58,306 nucleotides of DNA from Verrucomicrobiota bacterium (GCA_947471985.1 CANIZL010000033.1:1-58306), one strand, 5' to 3'. Positions 35,802 through 45,007 are shown, counted from the first letter of the stretch. Made by a program: numbers and translations. The notes: a model not told the origin generated them from the letters alone.

Positions 35802-36367
35802 GCGGGCACCAGCGACGGCAGCGGAACCGTCGCGGACTCCAGGTGCCGCTGCAGATGGGTGGAGAGATGGGGCCGAAGGCGATGACGTTGCTCGTGCGTC
35901 AGGTGTTTGAAGCCCCGGATCTCACCCAGGCAAACTGCGCTGCCGCACCGACACGCGAACGGGTCGGCCATGTCGTACTCGGTGGCGTTGTAATCAAAGG
36001 TGACATCCTCCCAAGGAGCGATCGTGCGAACGGCGACGACTTCCCGTCCGCGAATGACTGTGTTCGGCTCACAATGATGGTTCATGAACCGCCAGAAATA
36101 GCGGTCGAGGATTTCCTCGGCGGAATGTCCCGGGTTGAGATCGACGTGCTGGGTTTCGCTGACCTGCACGGAATACCGCGAGGGACGCAGGGAGAGTTCG
36201 CCTTCGATGCGAAACATGCGCTCGCCGGACACGATCTGGCGGAGGGCAATGAGCCGGTATTCCCGCGCGGCGCGGACGACACCAACCAGGTTCTCTGGAC
36301 ATTCGTGAACCGGTAAAACCACGCCCGGGCTGATTTCAGTGGGCGCAAATACGCTGCCATTTTTCAT
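35798..36367 (-). CDS. SET-domain protein methyltransferase
   Basis: A 189-residue protein. The SET core is clear: RFMNHHCEPNT (93-103, equivalent to the NHSCxPN cofactor/substrate motif), EVVAVRTIAPWEDVTFDYN (109-127, ending in the FDYN element with the conserved Tyr126), and a cysteine-rich post-SET-like tail (C139, C141, C146) that could bind zinc. SET enzymes transfer methyl groups from S-adenosylmethionine to lysine side chains. The stop overlaps the start of the Pls-like synthetase in an ATGA junction, implying coupled translation and a shared task. Possible targets are the amine of the synthetase product, the synthetase itself or an unrelated protein. The N-terminal 60 residues are not recognised. 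A candidate promoter lies just upstream. Confidence 0.85.
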   Translation of the reverse strand: MKNGSVFAPTEISPGVVLPVHECPENLVGVVRAAREYRLIALRQIVSGERMFRIEGELSLRPSRYSVQVSETQHVDLNPGHSAEEILDRYFWRFMNHHCEPNTVIRGREVVAVRTIAPWEDVTFDYNATEYDMADPFACRCGSAVCLGEIRGFKHLTHEQRHRLRPHLSTHLQRHLESATVPLPSLVPA

Positions 36368-36389
36368 CGGAGCATTTCGGGGCTGCGCA

Positions 36390-36418
36390 TTTTAATAGAT
36401 GATGCCCGCGAGGATCAA
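36390..36418 (-). promoter_or_regulatory. Candidate sigma-70 promoter of the SET-synthetase pair
   Basis: On the minus strand TTGATC (36413-36418) and TTAAAA (36390-36395) are separated by 17 bases in a stretch distinctly more AT-rich than its surroundings. The -10 box is about 22 bases from the SET start codon, so the leader would be very short and no clear ribosome-binding site is seen. If used, the pair can be expressed apart from the ABC genes. Confidence 0.4.
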
Positions 36419-36483
36419 AAACTTAGGCGTGACTTTTATTACCGCGACCGGAAGTCGCCGGCAGCAATGATCCCAAAACCGGA

Positions 36484-37629
36484 TCAATCCAGAGTCTGAC
36501 GATACCGTTTGGCGCCCACAGCGAGGACGAGCACGGTGAAAACAGCGATGGGCCACGCGTGAGGAAACGCTTCATGAACAGTATTCCCCTTGAGCATGAT
36601 GCCGCGAACGATGCGGAGAAAATGGGTCAACGGGAACACTTCGCCCAGCACCTGGGCCCACGGCGGCATGCCGCGGAAGGGAAACATGAATCCGGAAAGC
36701 AGCAGCGATGGCAGAAAGAAGAAGAAGGACATCTGCACCGCCTGCAGTTGATTGGCGGCGATGGTGGAAAAGGTGATGCCGACGGACAGATTCGCGGCAA
36801 TGAAGATGCTCGTCAGGGCGAACAGGAGGAAAATGTTACCGACGATCGGCACGTGAAACACCAGGCGGGCCGCCAGGAGAATCAGGGTCACCTGCACGTA
36901 CCCCACCAGAATGTACGGCACGATCTTGCCCAGCATCACTTCGATCGGTCGCGTGGGCATCGAAAGCAGATTCTCCATGGTGCCTCGTTCCCGTTCGCGG
37001 GTGATGGCCAGCGAGGTGATCATCACCATCGTCATGGTGAGCACCACTCCCATGAGGCCCGGGACGATGTTGTACTGGGTCACGGCTTCCGGATTGAAAG
37101 CCGGATGCACGCGCAGATCGATCACTGGAGCCGCGGGCGCCAGGCCGGCCAGCGGACCGCGCGCGTCAGCGCCCAGAGCGGTGACCATCAAGGTACGCAG
37201 GGCTCCAAGCGCATTGCCGGTCGCCGCAGGGTCGGTGGCATCCGCTTCCAACAACACGGACGGAGATTCGCCGCGTTGCAGGCGCCGGGAGAAATCCTCG
37301 GGAATGTGCAGCACAAATTGGGCGCCTCCACGATTGAGCAAATCGGTGGCTTCACGCCCGTCGCGGACTTCGCCGACGAAGGTGAAGTAACCGCTATTTT
37401 CAATGGCCTTCAGCAGGGTCCGCACCTGGGGGCCGTGATCGGCCAAGACCACCGCCGTGGGCAGGTGTTTGGGGTCCGAATTGATTGCGAATCCAAACAA
37501 CATCAGCTGCATCAACGGCACGCCGATCATCATCGCGAACGTGAGCCGATCCCGCCGCATCTGGGTGAACTCCTTCACCACCAAGGCCCAGAAGCGCTGG
37601 AGGGACTGGCTGAAGCGGGGCGTGCTCAC
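36484..37629 (-). CDS. ABC-2 type export permease, YbhS/YbhR-like
   Basis: A 381-residue membrane protein. One helix near the N-terminus (FAMMIGVPLMQLMLFGFAI, about 31-49) is followed by a large extracytoplasmic domain (about 50-180; FVLHIPEDFSRRLQRGE) and five C-terminal helices, with the cytoplasmic coupling segment AITRERERGTMENLLSMPTRPIEVMLGKI between the first two. This is the ABC2_membrane_3 pattern of YbhS/YbhR/YhhJ exporters. Its start overlaps the ATPase stop by four bases, and the adaptor gene is next in line, so the three form a tripartite-type efflux system. The SET-synthetase pair lies 116 bases downstream on the same strand. Confidence 0.9.
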   Translation of the reverse strand: MSTPRFSQSLQRFWALVVKEFTQMRRDRLTFAMMIGVPLMQLMLFGFAINSDPKHLPTAVVLADHGPQVRTLLKAIENSGYFTFVGEVRDGREATDLLNRGGAQFVLHIPEDFSRRLQRGESPSVLLEADATDPAATGNALGALRTLMVTALGADARGPLAGLAPAAPVIDLRVHPAFNPEAVTQYNIVPGLMGVVLTMTMVMITSLAITRERERGTMENLLSMPTRPIEVMLGKIVPYILVGYVQVTLILLAARLVFHVPIVGNIFLLFALTSIFIAANLSVGITFSTIAANQLQAVQMSFFFFLPSLLLSGFMFPFRGMPPWAQVLGEVFPLTHFLRIVRGIMLKGNTVHEAFPHAWPIAVFTVLVLAVGAKRYRQTLD

Positions 37630-38555
37630 GGGGTGGCGAAATTATCCGGAGCCCGGCTCATGAGGTGAATGAACACATCCTCCAGGCTGGTCTTCACCTC
37701 GCTCCATTGATACTCCGGTGTTCGCCACGGTTGGATGGCCGCCGCAAGCGCCGGAGCGTCGTCGCTGCTCACGTGCAGGGTATTGCCGAACGCCACCGCA
37801 TGTTGCACTCCGGGTGTGACGCGCAATTGAACCGCCAGCGCTGGCAACCGGGGGCCTGCCACCGACCAAGTGGTGAGACCGGCGCTCGCGATGACTTCCG
37901 TCACCGTTCCGCGCGCCAGCAGCCGGCCGTAGGCAATGTAGCCCAGCCGATGGCAGCGCTCCGCTTCGTCCATGTAGTGCGTGGTGATCAGCACCGTGAG
38001 TCCGTCCGCCGCCAGTTGATGGATCTGTTCCCAGAAATCCCGCCGGGCCTGGGGATCCACCCCGGCGGTGGGTTCATCGAGCAGGAGCAGTCGGGGGCGA
38101 TGGATCAGGCAGGCGGCGAGGGCGAGGCGCTGCTTCCAACCGCCGGACAACTGCCCGGCAAGTTGGCGGGAACGTTGAGTGAGCCCGAGGCGTTCGAGAC
38201 TTTGGTCGACCGCGTGGCGTCGATCCAGCACGCCGTAGATGCGCGCAACAAAATCCAGGTTCTCCCGGATGCTGAGGTCTTCGTAAAAACTAAAACGCTG
38301 GGTCATGTACCCGGCCTGACGTTTGATCTCCTCGCTCGCCGTGATGACATCAAAGCCCAGGCAGGTGCCGCTGCCCGCATCCGCCCGCAGCAAGCCGCAG
38401 AGCATGCGAATGAAGGTCGTCTTGCCGCTGCCGTTCGGACCGAGAAATCCATAGATCTCGCCGGTGCGAACCTGCAGGGAGATGTCGTTCACCACGGTGC
38501 GGTCGCCGAAACGCTTCGTCAGTCCCTGCACATCGATGGCGAGTGGCGATTCCAT
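37626..38555 (-). CDS. ABC transporter ATP-binding protein
   Basis: A 309-residue ATPase subunit with Walker A GPNGSGKT (39-46), Q-loop YMTQRFSFYEDL, signature LSGGWKQRLALA, Walker B LLLLDEPTAGVD and the switch His in TTHYMDEAERC. The C-terminal 80 residues are the extension typical of ABC-2 exporters of the YbhF/drug-resistance class. It energises export through the overlapping permease gene (ATGA-type four-base overlap). The upstream adaptor gene ends five bases before its start, so the three genes are clearly one operon. Confidence 0.95.
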   Translation of the reverse strand: MESPLAIDVQGLTKRFGDRTVVNDISLQVRTGEIYGFLGPNGSGKTTFIRMLCGLLRADAGSGTCLGFDVITASEEIKRQAGYMTQRFSFYEDLSIRENLDFVARIYGVLDRRHAVDQSLERLGLTQRSRQLAGQLSGGWKQRLALAACLIHRPRLLLLDEPTAGVDPQARRDFWEQIHQLAADGLTVLITTHYMDEAERCHRLGYIAYGRLLARGTVTEVIASAGLTTWSVAGPRLPALAVQLRVTPGVQHAVAFGNTLHVSSDDAPALAAAIQPWRTPEYQWSEVKTSLEDVFIHLMSRAPDNFATP

Positions 38556-38560
38556 GGCGG

Positions 38561-39544
38561 TCAGCGTGGCCGGAAGGTCACGTCCACCGGCTGTCCCGGA
38601 TGAAACCGCGGCGCTTCCTCCGGCCGAAGGGCCAGTTCAATGAGGTACACCAGTTGGCTGCGATTATCGCGGGAGTACAGCATGGGCGGGGTGTATTCCG
38701 CGTGGTTGGCAATGAAGGCGACCGTGGCGTTGGCCAGGTTGGTGGTGCCGTCCACCTGGACGATGGCGGGGTCGCCGAGGTGCAGCGTTCCCAGGCGGGT
38801 TTCGGGGACGAAGACCCGCACCTTGATTTGCGCGGGCGGTAGGAGGACGACCACCGGGCGACCGGCCGGCACCCATTCGCCCACGCGGAAAAGTGTGTCA
38901 TGCACCTGGGCGGCCTGAAGAGCGCGGGGTTGCTTTTGCTCCAGCTCCCAGCGGGCCCGGGTCACGGCGGCTTCCAGCGTCGTTACTTCGGCTTCCGCGG
39001 CGGCGATTTGGTCGGGGCGCGCACCCAGTTCGGCCGTGGCCAGATCGGCCCGGATGCGGGTCAATCGTTCCGTCGCCTGCTGCGCGGAGGCCTCCGCTCG
39101 ATCCCGTTCCTGGGGGGAGGCCACGTGCGTGTCGCTCAGGCGCACCAGTCGTTGCCGTTCGGCGGTGGCCAGCACGAGCGCGGCTTCGGCTTCCCCCAGT
39201 TGCGCGCGCAGGGAGCTCATTTCCGAAGGTCGGTGGCCTTTGCGCCGATCCGCCAGAGTGGCCCGCGCGCCTTGAACTTTGCCTTGGGCTTCCGCGAGGC
39301 GGGTGCTTTCAGGTTCGGGTTCCAATTCGAAAAGTGGCTGACCCGCTTCCACCGTCTGGCCGCGCTGCACGTGCAGGTGGACGAGACGTCCCGCCTGGGG
39401 TGCGGCGGCGTACACATACTCTCCCTCGACATAGCCCGACACGGTACTGCGAGGCGTCGGCCGGCAGCCAACGCCCCAGCCAGCGAGCGCGGCGAAGGCC
39501 AGGTACGGCACAACTGAGCGAAGCCAGTGGGGGGCAGCTTTCAT
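38561..39544 (-). CDS. HlyD/YbhG-type periplasmic adaptor subunit
   Basis: I choose the ATG at 39544 (327 residues, MKAAPHWLRSVVPYL...), because the upstream 48 in-frame residues have no signal character. The N-terminus is a membrane anchor or signal peptide. Then come a lipoyl-like half (GYVEGEYVYAAAPQAGRLVHLHVQRGQTVEAGQPLFELE), a long alpha-hairpin (about 75-210), and the returning lipoyl and beta-barrel parts (FRVGEWVPAGRPVVVLLPPAQIKVRVFVPE). Adaptors of this kind join an inner-membrane ABC exporter to an outer-membrane channel; no TolC-like gene is in the window. It is the first gene of the operon and is divergent from the CotH gene across about 140 bases that should hold both promoters. 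Confidence 0.9.
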   Translation of the reverse strand: MKAAPHWLRSVVPYLAFAALAGWGVGCRPTPRSTVSGYVEGEYVYAAAPQAGRLVHLHVQRGQTVEAGQPLFELEPEPESTRLAEAQGKVQGARATLADRRKGHRPSEMSSLRAQLGEAEAALVLATAERQRLVRLSDTHVASPQERDRAEASAQQATERLTRIRADLATAELGARPDQIAAAEAEVTTLEAAVTRARWELEQKQPRALQAAQVHDTLFRVGEWVPAGRPVVVLLPPAQIKVRVFVPETRLGTLHLGDPAIVQVDGTTNLANATVAFIANHAEYTPPMLYSRDNRSQLVYLIELALRPEEAPRFHPGQPVDVTFRPR

Positions 39545-39686
39545 GTTTTCGCGAAAGAGGATTAGTCCCTGATCGGTGCGATAGCACGGACGAAGCTGGC
39601 TGGCACTTCCCCTGTCCCCGAGGGTGGGTTTGGGTTTGGTTGAACCGAATTCAGCGTTGCCCGGTCTCACCCTTTCAATACACGCC

Positions 39687-41792
39687 ATGAAGTTTTCCGA
39701 GCACGGACTCCGATCGGTCAGTCAATCCACTACGTTCCGGGATGGGAATCGCGGAGCGAACTGGTTCTGGGTGATGGCCTGGATGATGTGGGTCACGGCT
39801 GTTCCCGGAATGTGGGCCGCGGGTCCGGCGTTGGCGCACCATGAACCCGCTCAACCAAAATCCGGCCAGCCCGTTCGGATTATTGTTGATCGGAGTGTCG
39901 AGGGGCAATCGGGTGATCTGGTGGTGGAATATCAGAGCGTGGCTCCCGGCCAGTATGTGGCGAAGGCGAATCCGCAGTATTTGAAAGGTTGGACGGCGAT
40001 CGCTTTGAGCGCGGGTCCGGGGGGTGAGTGGACGGCGGAGATTCCCGCCCGGGTGCAGCAGCACCGGCAGCTGATCCGCTACCGGGTACGGTCCGCGAAG
40101 TCCAAGGCGGTGGTGGTCCCGCCCCGCGAAGATGCCCAGGGGAATTTGGCGTACTTCGTGTATGACGGCGTGCCGGCCTGGCGTGGGGCGGTGAATCCGC
40201 GGGGTGATGCCGCGGCGCGGGATGTAAAAACGTTTCGATCGGAAGTCCTGACGCGGGTGCCGGTGTACCAATGGATTGCGGCCAAGGACGACGTGGAGAA
40301 GGTCCTGTGGCGGGAACCGAACAACTTCAACGGCGACGAGGCGCGGCACGCGTATAAGTACACCGGCACGCTGGTCTGCGATGGGGTGGTCTATGATCAT
40401 GTTCGCTTCCGCGCCCGGGGTGGCGGTTGGCGGCACGCCATGGGGAAGAATATGTGGAAATTCAATTTCAACCCCGGGCACCGGCTTGAAGCCGCGGATG
40501 ACTACGGTCGGCCCTATGCCGCCAAATGGGACAAGCTCAATCTCGGCGCCTGCATCCAGCAGGGCGACTACGGCATGCGGGGCGAGCAGGGGATGTTTGA
40601 ATCGCTGAGCTTCCGACTCTTCAATCTCGCCGGCGCCGAGGCGCCGCACACGCATTGGATTCACCTGCGGGTCGTGACCGAGACCGAGGAATCCCCGGCG
40701 GATCAGTATCGCGGCGATTTTTGGGGGCTGTATCTGGCGACGGAGGAGATCGATGGGGCCTTTCTCAAGGAGCACGCTCTGCCCGAGGGGAATGTCTACA
40801 AGATCGATGGATTCGCGCCCCACGTCGAACACGTGGCCGATCCCACCCATGCGGATGGCGCGGATGCGCAAGCATTTCTCGCGCAGTTGATGCAGGGTGG
40901 CGCCGGCGAAAAATGGTGGCGGGCCAATGTCGATCTGCCGCGGTATTATGCCTATCGCGCGGTTCTGGAGGCCGTTCACCACTACGACGTCGATTCGGGA
41001 AAGAATTATTTCTTCTACCACAATCTGACGGCCCGTCGTTGGCAGGTGATTCCGTGGGATGTGGATCTTACCTGGGGAGAACGGATGTACGGCGGCGGTC
41101 AGGAACCCTTTGTCGACGCCGTTCTGCGCCGGTCGCCGGCCCTGCGGGCTGAGTACCAGGAACGGCTCGCGGAACTGATGGATCTTTTGCTGAACCCCGA
41201 AGCCCTCGGACGGCTTATCGATGAGCAGGCTGCCTGGATCTGGGATGCATCCGGTGGACTTTCCCTCGCCGATGCGGATCGGGCCAAATGGGATTATCAC
41301 CCGATCATGTCCTCGCCGCTTTCCATTCGGGGAAAATCGGACCCGGGTCTATTTTATCGACGGAATCCCGCGAATCGCTTCGATGTCATGATCGCGGGGA
41401 TGAAGAAATTCGCCGCGGGCCGGCAAGCGCATTTGGCCCGGCTGCTGACCGGCTATCAGCCGCCCGTGGCACCGCAGTTGACGGGGCCGAAAACGGTGCG
41501 CCCGATCGACGGTCCCCTGCGCTTGACGGCGACGGGGGAACCGGTGGCCGCGCACTATCGGTGGCGGTTGGCGGAGGTTTCCCGATCGAGCGGTGAGGCG
41601 ACCCTACCCGCCACGCCGTGGCATCATGAAATCCTGCCGTTATGGGAATCCGCCGCGACGGACGGTGCCGGGATGGAGGTGCCTACGACCCGCATGGAAC
41701 GGGGGCATACTTACCGGATTCGAGTGAAGGGCCAATCCCCTGATGGTCGCTGGAGTCGTTGGTCGGCCCCGCTGGAATTGGTCGCGGAATGA
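39687..41792 (+). CDS. Secreted CotH kinase-family protein
   Basis: From the ATG at 39687 the protein has 701 residues with a signal peptide (WVMAWMMWVTAVPGMWAAGPALA). After a beta-rich N-terminal part comes the CotH domain, about 200-560: ARGGGWRHAMGKNMWKFNF, GLYLATEEIDGAFLKEH, RYYAYRAVLEAVHHYDVDSGKNYFFY and the hallmark VIPWDVDLTWG. CotH of Bacillus phosphorylates spore-coat proteins on serine; PVC homologues are secreted and uncharacterised. The C-terminal about 120 residues look like an Ig/fibronectin-like domain (YRWRLAEVSRS ... YRIRVKGQSPDGRWSRWSAPLELV). An in-frame TTG at 39624 would lie outside the signal peptide and is less likely. Confidence 0.87.
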   Translation: MKFSEHGLRSVSQSTTFRDGNRGANWFWVMAWMMWVTAVPGMWAAGPALAHHEPAQPKSGQPVRIIVDRSVEGQSGDLVVEYQSVAPGQYVAKANPQYLKGWTAIALSAGPGGEWTAEIPARVQQHRQLIRYRVRSAKSKAVVVPPREDAQGNLAYFVYDGVPAWRGAVNPRGDAAARDVKTFRSEVLTRVPVYQWIAAKDDVEKVLWREPNNFNGDEARHAYKYTGTLVCDGVVYDHVRFRARGGGWRHAMGKNMWKFNFNPGHRLEAADDYGRPYAAKWDKLNLGACIQQGDYGMRGEQGMFESLSFRLFNLAGAEAPHTHWIHLRVVTETEESPADQYRGDFWGLYLATEEIDGAFLKEHALPEGNVYKIDGFAPHVEHVADPTHADGADAQAFLAQLMQGGAGEKWWRANVDLPRYYAYRAVLEAVHHYDVDSGKNYFFYHNLTARRWQVIPWDVDLTWGERMYGGGQEPFVDAVLRRSPALRAEYQERLAELMDLLLNPEALGRLIDEQAAWIWDASGGLSLADADRAKWDYHPIMSSPLSIRGKSDPGLFYRRNPANRFDVMIAGMKKFAAGRQAHLARLLTGYQPPVAPQLTGPKTVRPIDGPLRLTATGEPVAAHYRWRLAEVSRSSGEATLPATPWHHEILPLWESAATDGAGMEVPTTRMERGHTYRIRVKGQSPDGRWSRWSAPLELVAE

Positions 41793-41807
41793 CGGTTGAA
41801 TCAGCGA

Positions 41808-44348
41808 TCAGGGAGTCCAGGCGAAGTCGCCTGTGGTGACGGACCAGTCGTTGCCGAAGAAGCCCGCGGTCACAATCCCGGCGGTGCCTTTCGCGAGGAA
41901 CTCCGGTGCCAGCACCAGACAATCCGGATACCCGGTGCCCGCCATGAAATAGGGCAACCGCTGGGTGAGACGCAGACCTTTCATGCCGGTACCCGCGACC
42001 ACGCCCACACTGGCGACGGCCGAGTCGGGGCGGGGTTGCAGGAAGAGGGTCGCGAGATCGTCGCGCTCGACGATCCGTCCGCCCACCTGCACCTGACCGC
42101 GACGGACTTGCACCGGGCTGTGCGCCAGCAAGACCGGCCACGCGGCGTTCATTTCGGCATGGCCGTACAGGATGATTCCGCGATCCCGGTTCTTGGCCGG
42201 GTCGAACTGGGTATCAGACATCACTTCCACCGCCCCATTGCCCCGATACCAGAATGCCTCGGCATCAAACCGGGCGCGAGCCAGCGCCCACGCGTTCTCC
42301 TCGGGTGTTCCACGGGTGCCGAAGACAAAGATCATCCGATGACGGAAGGCGTCCTTGAAGGGTCCATTGCGTCGGGGATTCTTGCGCGCCACGGGCGTGG
42401 CGGTGGCGACGCCCCAATGACCGTCCAGCTGCTCCAATTGCACCGGTCGCACCCAGGGCTTGGGCTCCCCAACACTGGGGGCGGCCACGGTCGGACTCGC
42501 GGGGCCGGGCTTCAATCCGGAAAGTTTTTGGCCGTCGATCTCGAGCAGCAAACCCGGCTCATGAAGCCGGCCGAACTGGGCTGTTTCCAACACCAGGCGC
42601 TGCACATTGTGCGTGGTGGCGGTGAGCCGCTGCAGCCCGGGATCCCAGAGGACATTGGCCTCACTCGGGGTGAGCGCCTGTTGTTGGGCCTCGATGCCCA
42701 CCCAGTGGGAGCGGGCGGAGACCCCAGGATTCACCGTCACGAAGCGCACGCGACGCAGATCGGTCTCCGCGGGAATCCGATGACGCGCAAAAAAGTCAAA
42801 CATCGGCGGCCAATCGACACAGGCGGCACCGGGTTCGTCCGAATTGCCCCACCAGTGGCCGGCGCCGGGTTGTTCATACCAATCAAAGTCGTGGTGAAAA
42901 CGACCCAACTCCTCCCGCATCCGGCGCGCCTCGGTGACCGGGACATTGTCGTCGGCATCCCCGTGGAGGATGTAGATGCCCTGTTGCAGGTAATTGGTCT
43001 GCAACGCGAGCGTATCGCTGGAAGCTGCCGCGCGGCGGAGGATCCGTTCCACCGGGGTAGCATTGGTGAACGCATCGGTCCCGGCGTAGGAGAAAAAGCT
43101 GATCCAGCCCGCACTGGGAGCGATGGCGGCAAATCGGTCGGGAAAGGTGGCCCCGAAATTCCACGTGCCGTGTCCACCCATCGAATGGCCGGTGAGATAA
43201 ATGCGGGACGGATCCGGCGACAATCGGGTGGTGGCCAGCGAGAGCACTTCCAACGCGTCCAGGCGCCCCCAGTCTTCCCAATCGAAACCGTAGGGCCGGC
43301 GATTGGTGGGGCTGACGATGTGGCCCCAGCGTTTGGGTCCGTAGGCTTCGGCCTGACCGAGGCCCTGCACACTGGCGCCGTGCAGCGAGAGAAACAGCGC
43401 GGGAGGCTCACCGGGTGGCAGCTGGGTGCCGGGATTGATCGCGTAATATTGCACGCTCCCGTCGATCTCACTGACGAAGGTGCGCTTGTGGGTTTGGTCG
43501 GGCGTGCGCACCCGTAGTTCCAACGGGGCCGTATCCAGGGTCCGCCGTCCCATGGCCGGGCTCAGGAGGACCAGTTCCACCGTGGTTTTGCCGGGTTGCT
43601 TGGGTGCCGCTCCGGCGATGGAGAAACCGACCTTCCTCACGCCCAGGGGCGGGATTGAGGGCACCGCCGTACGGGTTACGCGGCCGGCGTATTTGGCGTT
43701 GAGATCGAGTTCGTGGATCCAATTGGTGGTGGCATTCACCAGGACCACGGCGGCCTTCACCTGGACTTCTTCACCCACCATCAAGTCCGGTGTGGTGGAA
43801 TCACCAAGATTGAAGGCGACGGAAGCCCGGGGCGGGAGCAATCGCGCCTGCAACCGACCCCGCCCGGTCGCGAGCAGGAAATCGTTGCGGCCCGGGTGCA
43901 GCAGCACGGGCGATTGGACGTAGCCGTATTGGTAGATGTCACCCGCGCGGGGATCGCCGTTGACGTAGGCCATGGAATGACCGCTGGCGTTCAACAGAAG
44001 AATCCGCGGTTCGGTGGCTTCGACGGAGAAAAACGCGTATCCGCCGCGCAGTGCGGGCCCGGTGAACCAGCCGTTGGTATCGACTTCGGATGCGGTCCAG
44101 GTTCGGGTGCGACCATCGGGAAGCGTGATCGAGTCTCCCGCAGCGGGTGTCAGTCGTTCGCCCGCAACGAGCCGAGATTCCAGTGCGTCGGTGAAAAGCG
44201 TGTTGCGACCGGCCCGCCCGGTGGATTCGAGCACCAAGGCATTGCGGATCACCAATTCGTTGGTGCCGGTGGGGGCGGTGAATTGGGCGATGGCCGGGAG
44301 GACCATCAGAGCGCCCAGCAGACGGGTCACGCAGGTGAAGACGTTCAC
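41808..44348 (-). CDS. Large secreted esterase/peptidase-like alpha/beta-hydrolase
   Basis: An 846-residue protein with a signal peptide (LLGALMVLPAIAQF). The N-terminal about 290 residues are beta-rich (SITLPDGRTRTWTASEVDTNGWF; LLHPGRNDFLLATGRGRLQARL). The middle is an alpha/beta-hydrolase: SLHGASVQG oxyanion region, nucleophile GHSMGGHGTW (Ser near 389), HGDADDNVPV and catalytic-type His in GAGHWWGN. The C-terminal about 250 residues form a further domain (WGVATATPVARKNPRRNGPFKDAF) often seen in prolyl-oligopeptidase/PHB-depolymerase-like proteins of PVC bacteria. The substrate is unknown. Its stop is 15 bases from the convergent CotH stop. Confidence 0.8.
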   Translation of the reverse strand: MNVFTCVTRLLGALMVLPAIAQFTAPTGTNELVIRNALVLESTGRAGRNTLFTDALESRLVAGERLTPAAGDSITLPDGRTRTWTASEVDTNGWFTGPALRGGYAFFSVEATEPRILLLNASGHSMAYVNGDPRAGDIYQYGYVQSPVLLHPGRNDFLLATGRGRLQARLLPPRASVAFNLGDSTTPDLMVGEEVQVKAAVVLVNATTNWIHELDLNAKYAGRVTRTAVPSIPPLGVRKVGFSIAGAAPKQPGKTTVELVLLSPAMGRRTLDTAPLELRVRTPDQTHKRTFVSEIDGSVQYYAINPGTQLPPGEPPALFLSLHGASVQGLGQAEAYGPKRWGHIVSPTNRRPYGFDWEDWGRLDALEVLSLATTRLSPDPSRIYLTGHSMGGHGTWNFGATFPDRFAAIAPSAGWISFFSYAGTDAFTNATPVERILRRAAASSDTLALQTNYLQQGIYILHGDADDNVPVTEARRMREELGRFHHDFDWYEQPGAGHWWGNSDEPGAACVDWPPMFDFFARHRIPAETDLRRVRFVTVNPGVSARSHWVGIEAQQQALTPSEANVLWDPGLQRLTATTHNVQRLVLETAQFGRLHEPGLLLEIDGQKLSGLKPGPASPTVAAPSVGEPKPWVRPVQLEQLDGHWGVATATPVARKNPRRNGPFKDAFRHRMIFVFGTRGTPEENAWALARARFDAEAFWYRGNGAVEVMSDTQFDPAKNRDRGIILYGHAEMNAAWPVLLAHSPVQVRRGQVQVGGRIVERDDLATLFLQPRPDSAVASVGVVAGTGMKGLRLTQRLPYFMAGTGYPDCLVLAPEFLAKGTAGIVTAGFFGNDWSVTTGDFAWTP

Positions 44349-44482
44349 TGGACGAGCATTCGCGGTGGAGTTGCCCCGGGCAATTCTGAACGAGTTTAAC
44401 GGGGGCGACTCGCGCCGAAGCTCCCGGTGCCCGTGTTCGCGAAATATCCGGGCGTGAACTGCGCTCGAGCTCCGGCGATTCT

Positions 44483-44548
44483 GCGGGCGGCCTCCGTCTC
44501 AAGGGAAGTCGGCGGAGGCACCGCCCGCGGATGGCGCCCCAGGCGCCA
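44483..44548 (-). other. Two GC-rich stem-loops downstream of the orphan gene
   Basis: TGGCGCC/GGCGCCA (44532-44538/44542-44548, loop CCA) and a longer stem made of GCGGGCGG-CCTCCG (44483-44496) and CGGAGG-CA-CCGCCCGC (44513-44528) lie just after the minus-strand gene ending at 44562. They may slow or end transcription, but there is no U-tract. The remaining bases between 44349 and 44561 show nothing else. Confidence 0.35.
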
Positions 44549-44561
44549 GTATGCTTTCGAA

Positions 44562-44987
44562 TCAGGCCGGCCAAGGGAAGCGGACCGATTTGGCTTCGTC
44601 GGCCGTGCCGTCGAACTTGCGCAATTGAACCAGCATTTCGATCTCCGCGGCCTGGCCGTTTTTGACGTGGACCCGGAATTGAATGTTGCGCGGATCGGCC
44701 GGACTCGGATCGAAGCTATAGCCCCACTGGAACCACGGCTTGCCTTGGGCGCCACAGGACCGGGCCTGATTGCGGATCATCGCGGGATCAAACACGGCGC
44801 CGGCCGTCTGGCTGGATTTGATGCGGACCTGCCATTCGTTGGAACCGCGATTGGTCTCCTTGTAGGCAACGTAGGCGTAGTCGCAGTTCAAGACCGCGTC
44901 ATAGGCGTCCACGTAACCGAGGGTTTCGTAGGTATAGGAGGTGTCGGATGCGGGGGCTTCCACCAGGGGCTTGTTGATCGTACTCAT
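44562..44987 (-). CDS. Hypothetical protein, 141 residues
   Basis: I do not recognise this protein. It starts MSTINKPLVEAP, has no signal peptide or membrane helix, and appears beta-rich and aromatic (SYTYETLGYVDAYDAVLNCDYAYVAYKETN; WFQWGYSFDPSP; IQFRVHVKNGQAAEIEMLVQLRKFDGTA). It has two cysteines. It stands alone between divergent or convergent neighbours. A TATAAT abuts its ATG on the minus strand and a perfect palindrome lies 21 bases upstream, so expression may be tightly controlled; if that TATAAT were the -10 box, the transcript would start inside the frame and the start codon would need revision. Confidence 0.6.
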   Translation of the reverse strand: MSTINKPLVEAPASDTSYTYETLGYVDAYDAVLNCDYAYVAYKETNRGSNEWQVRIKSSQTAGAVFDPAMIRNQARSCGAQGKPWFQWGYSFDPSPADPRNIQFRVHVKNGQAAEIEMLVQLRKFDGTADEAKSVRFPWPA

Positions 44988-45007
44988 ATTATAATGTGCG
45001 AGAATTT

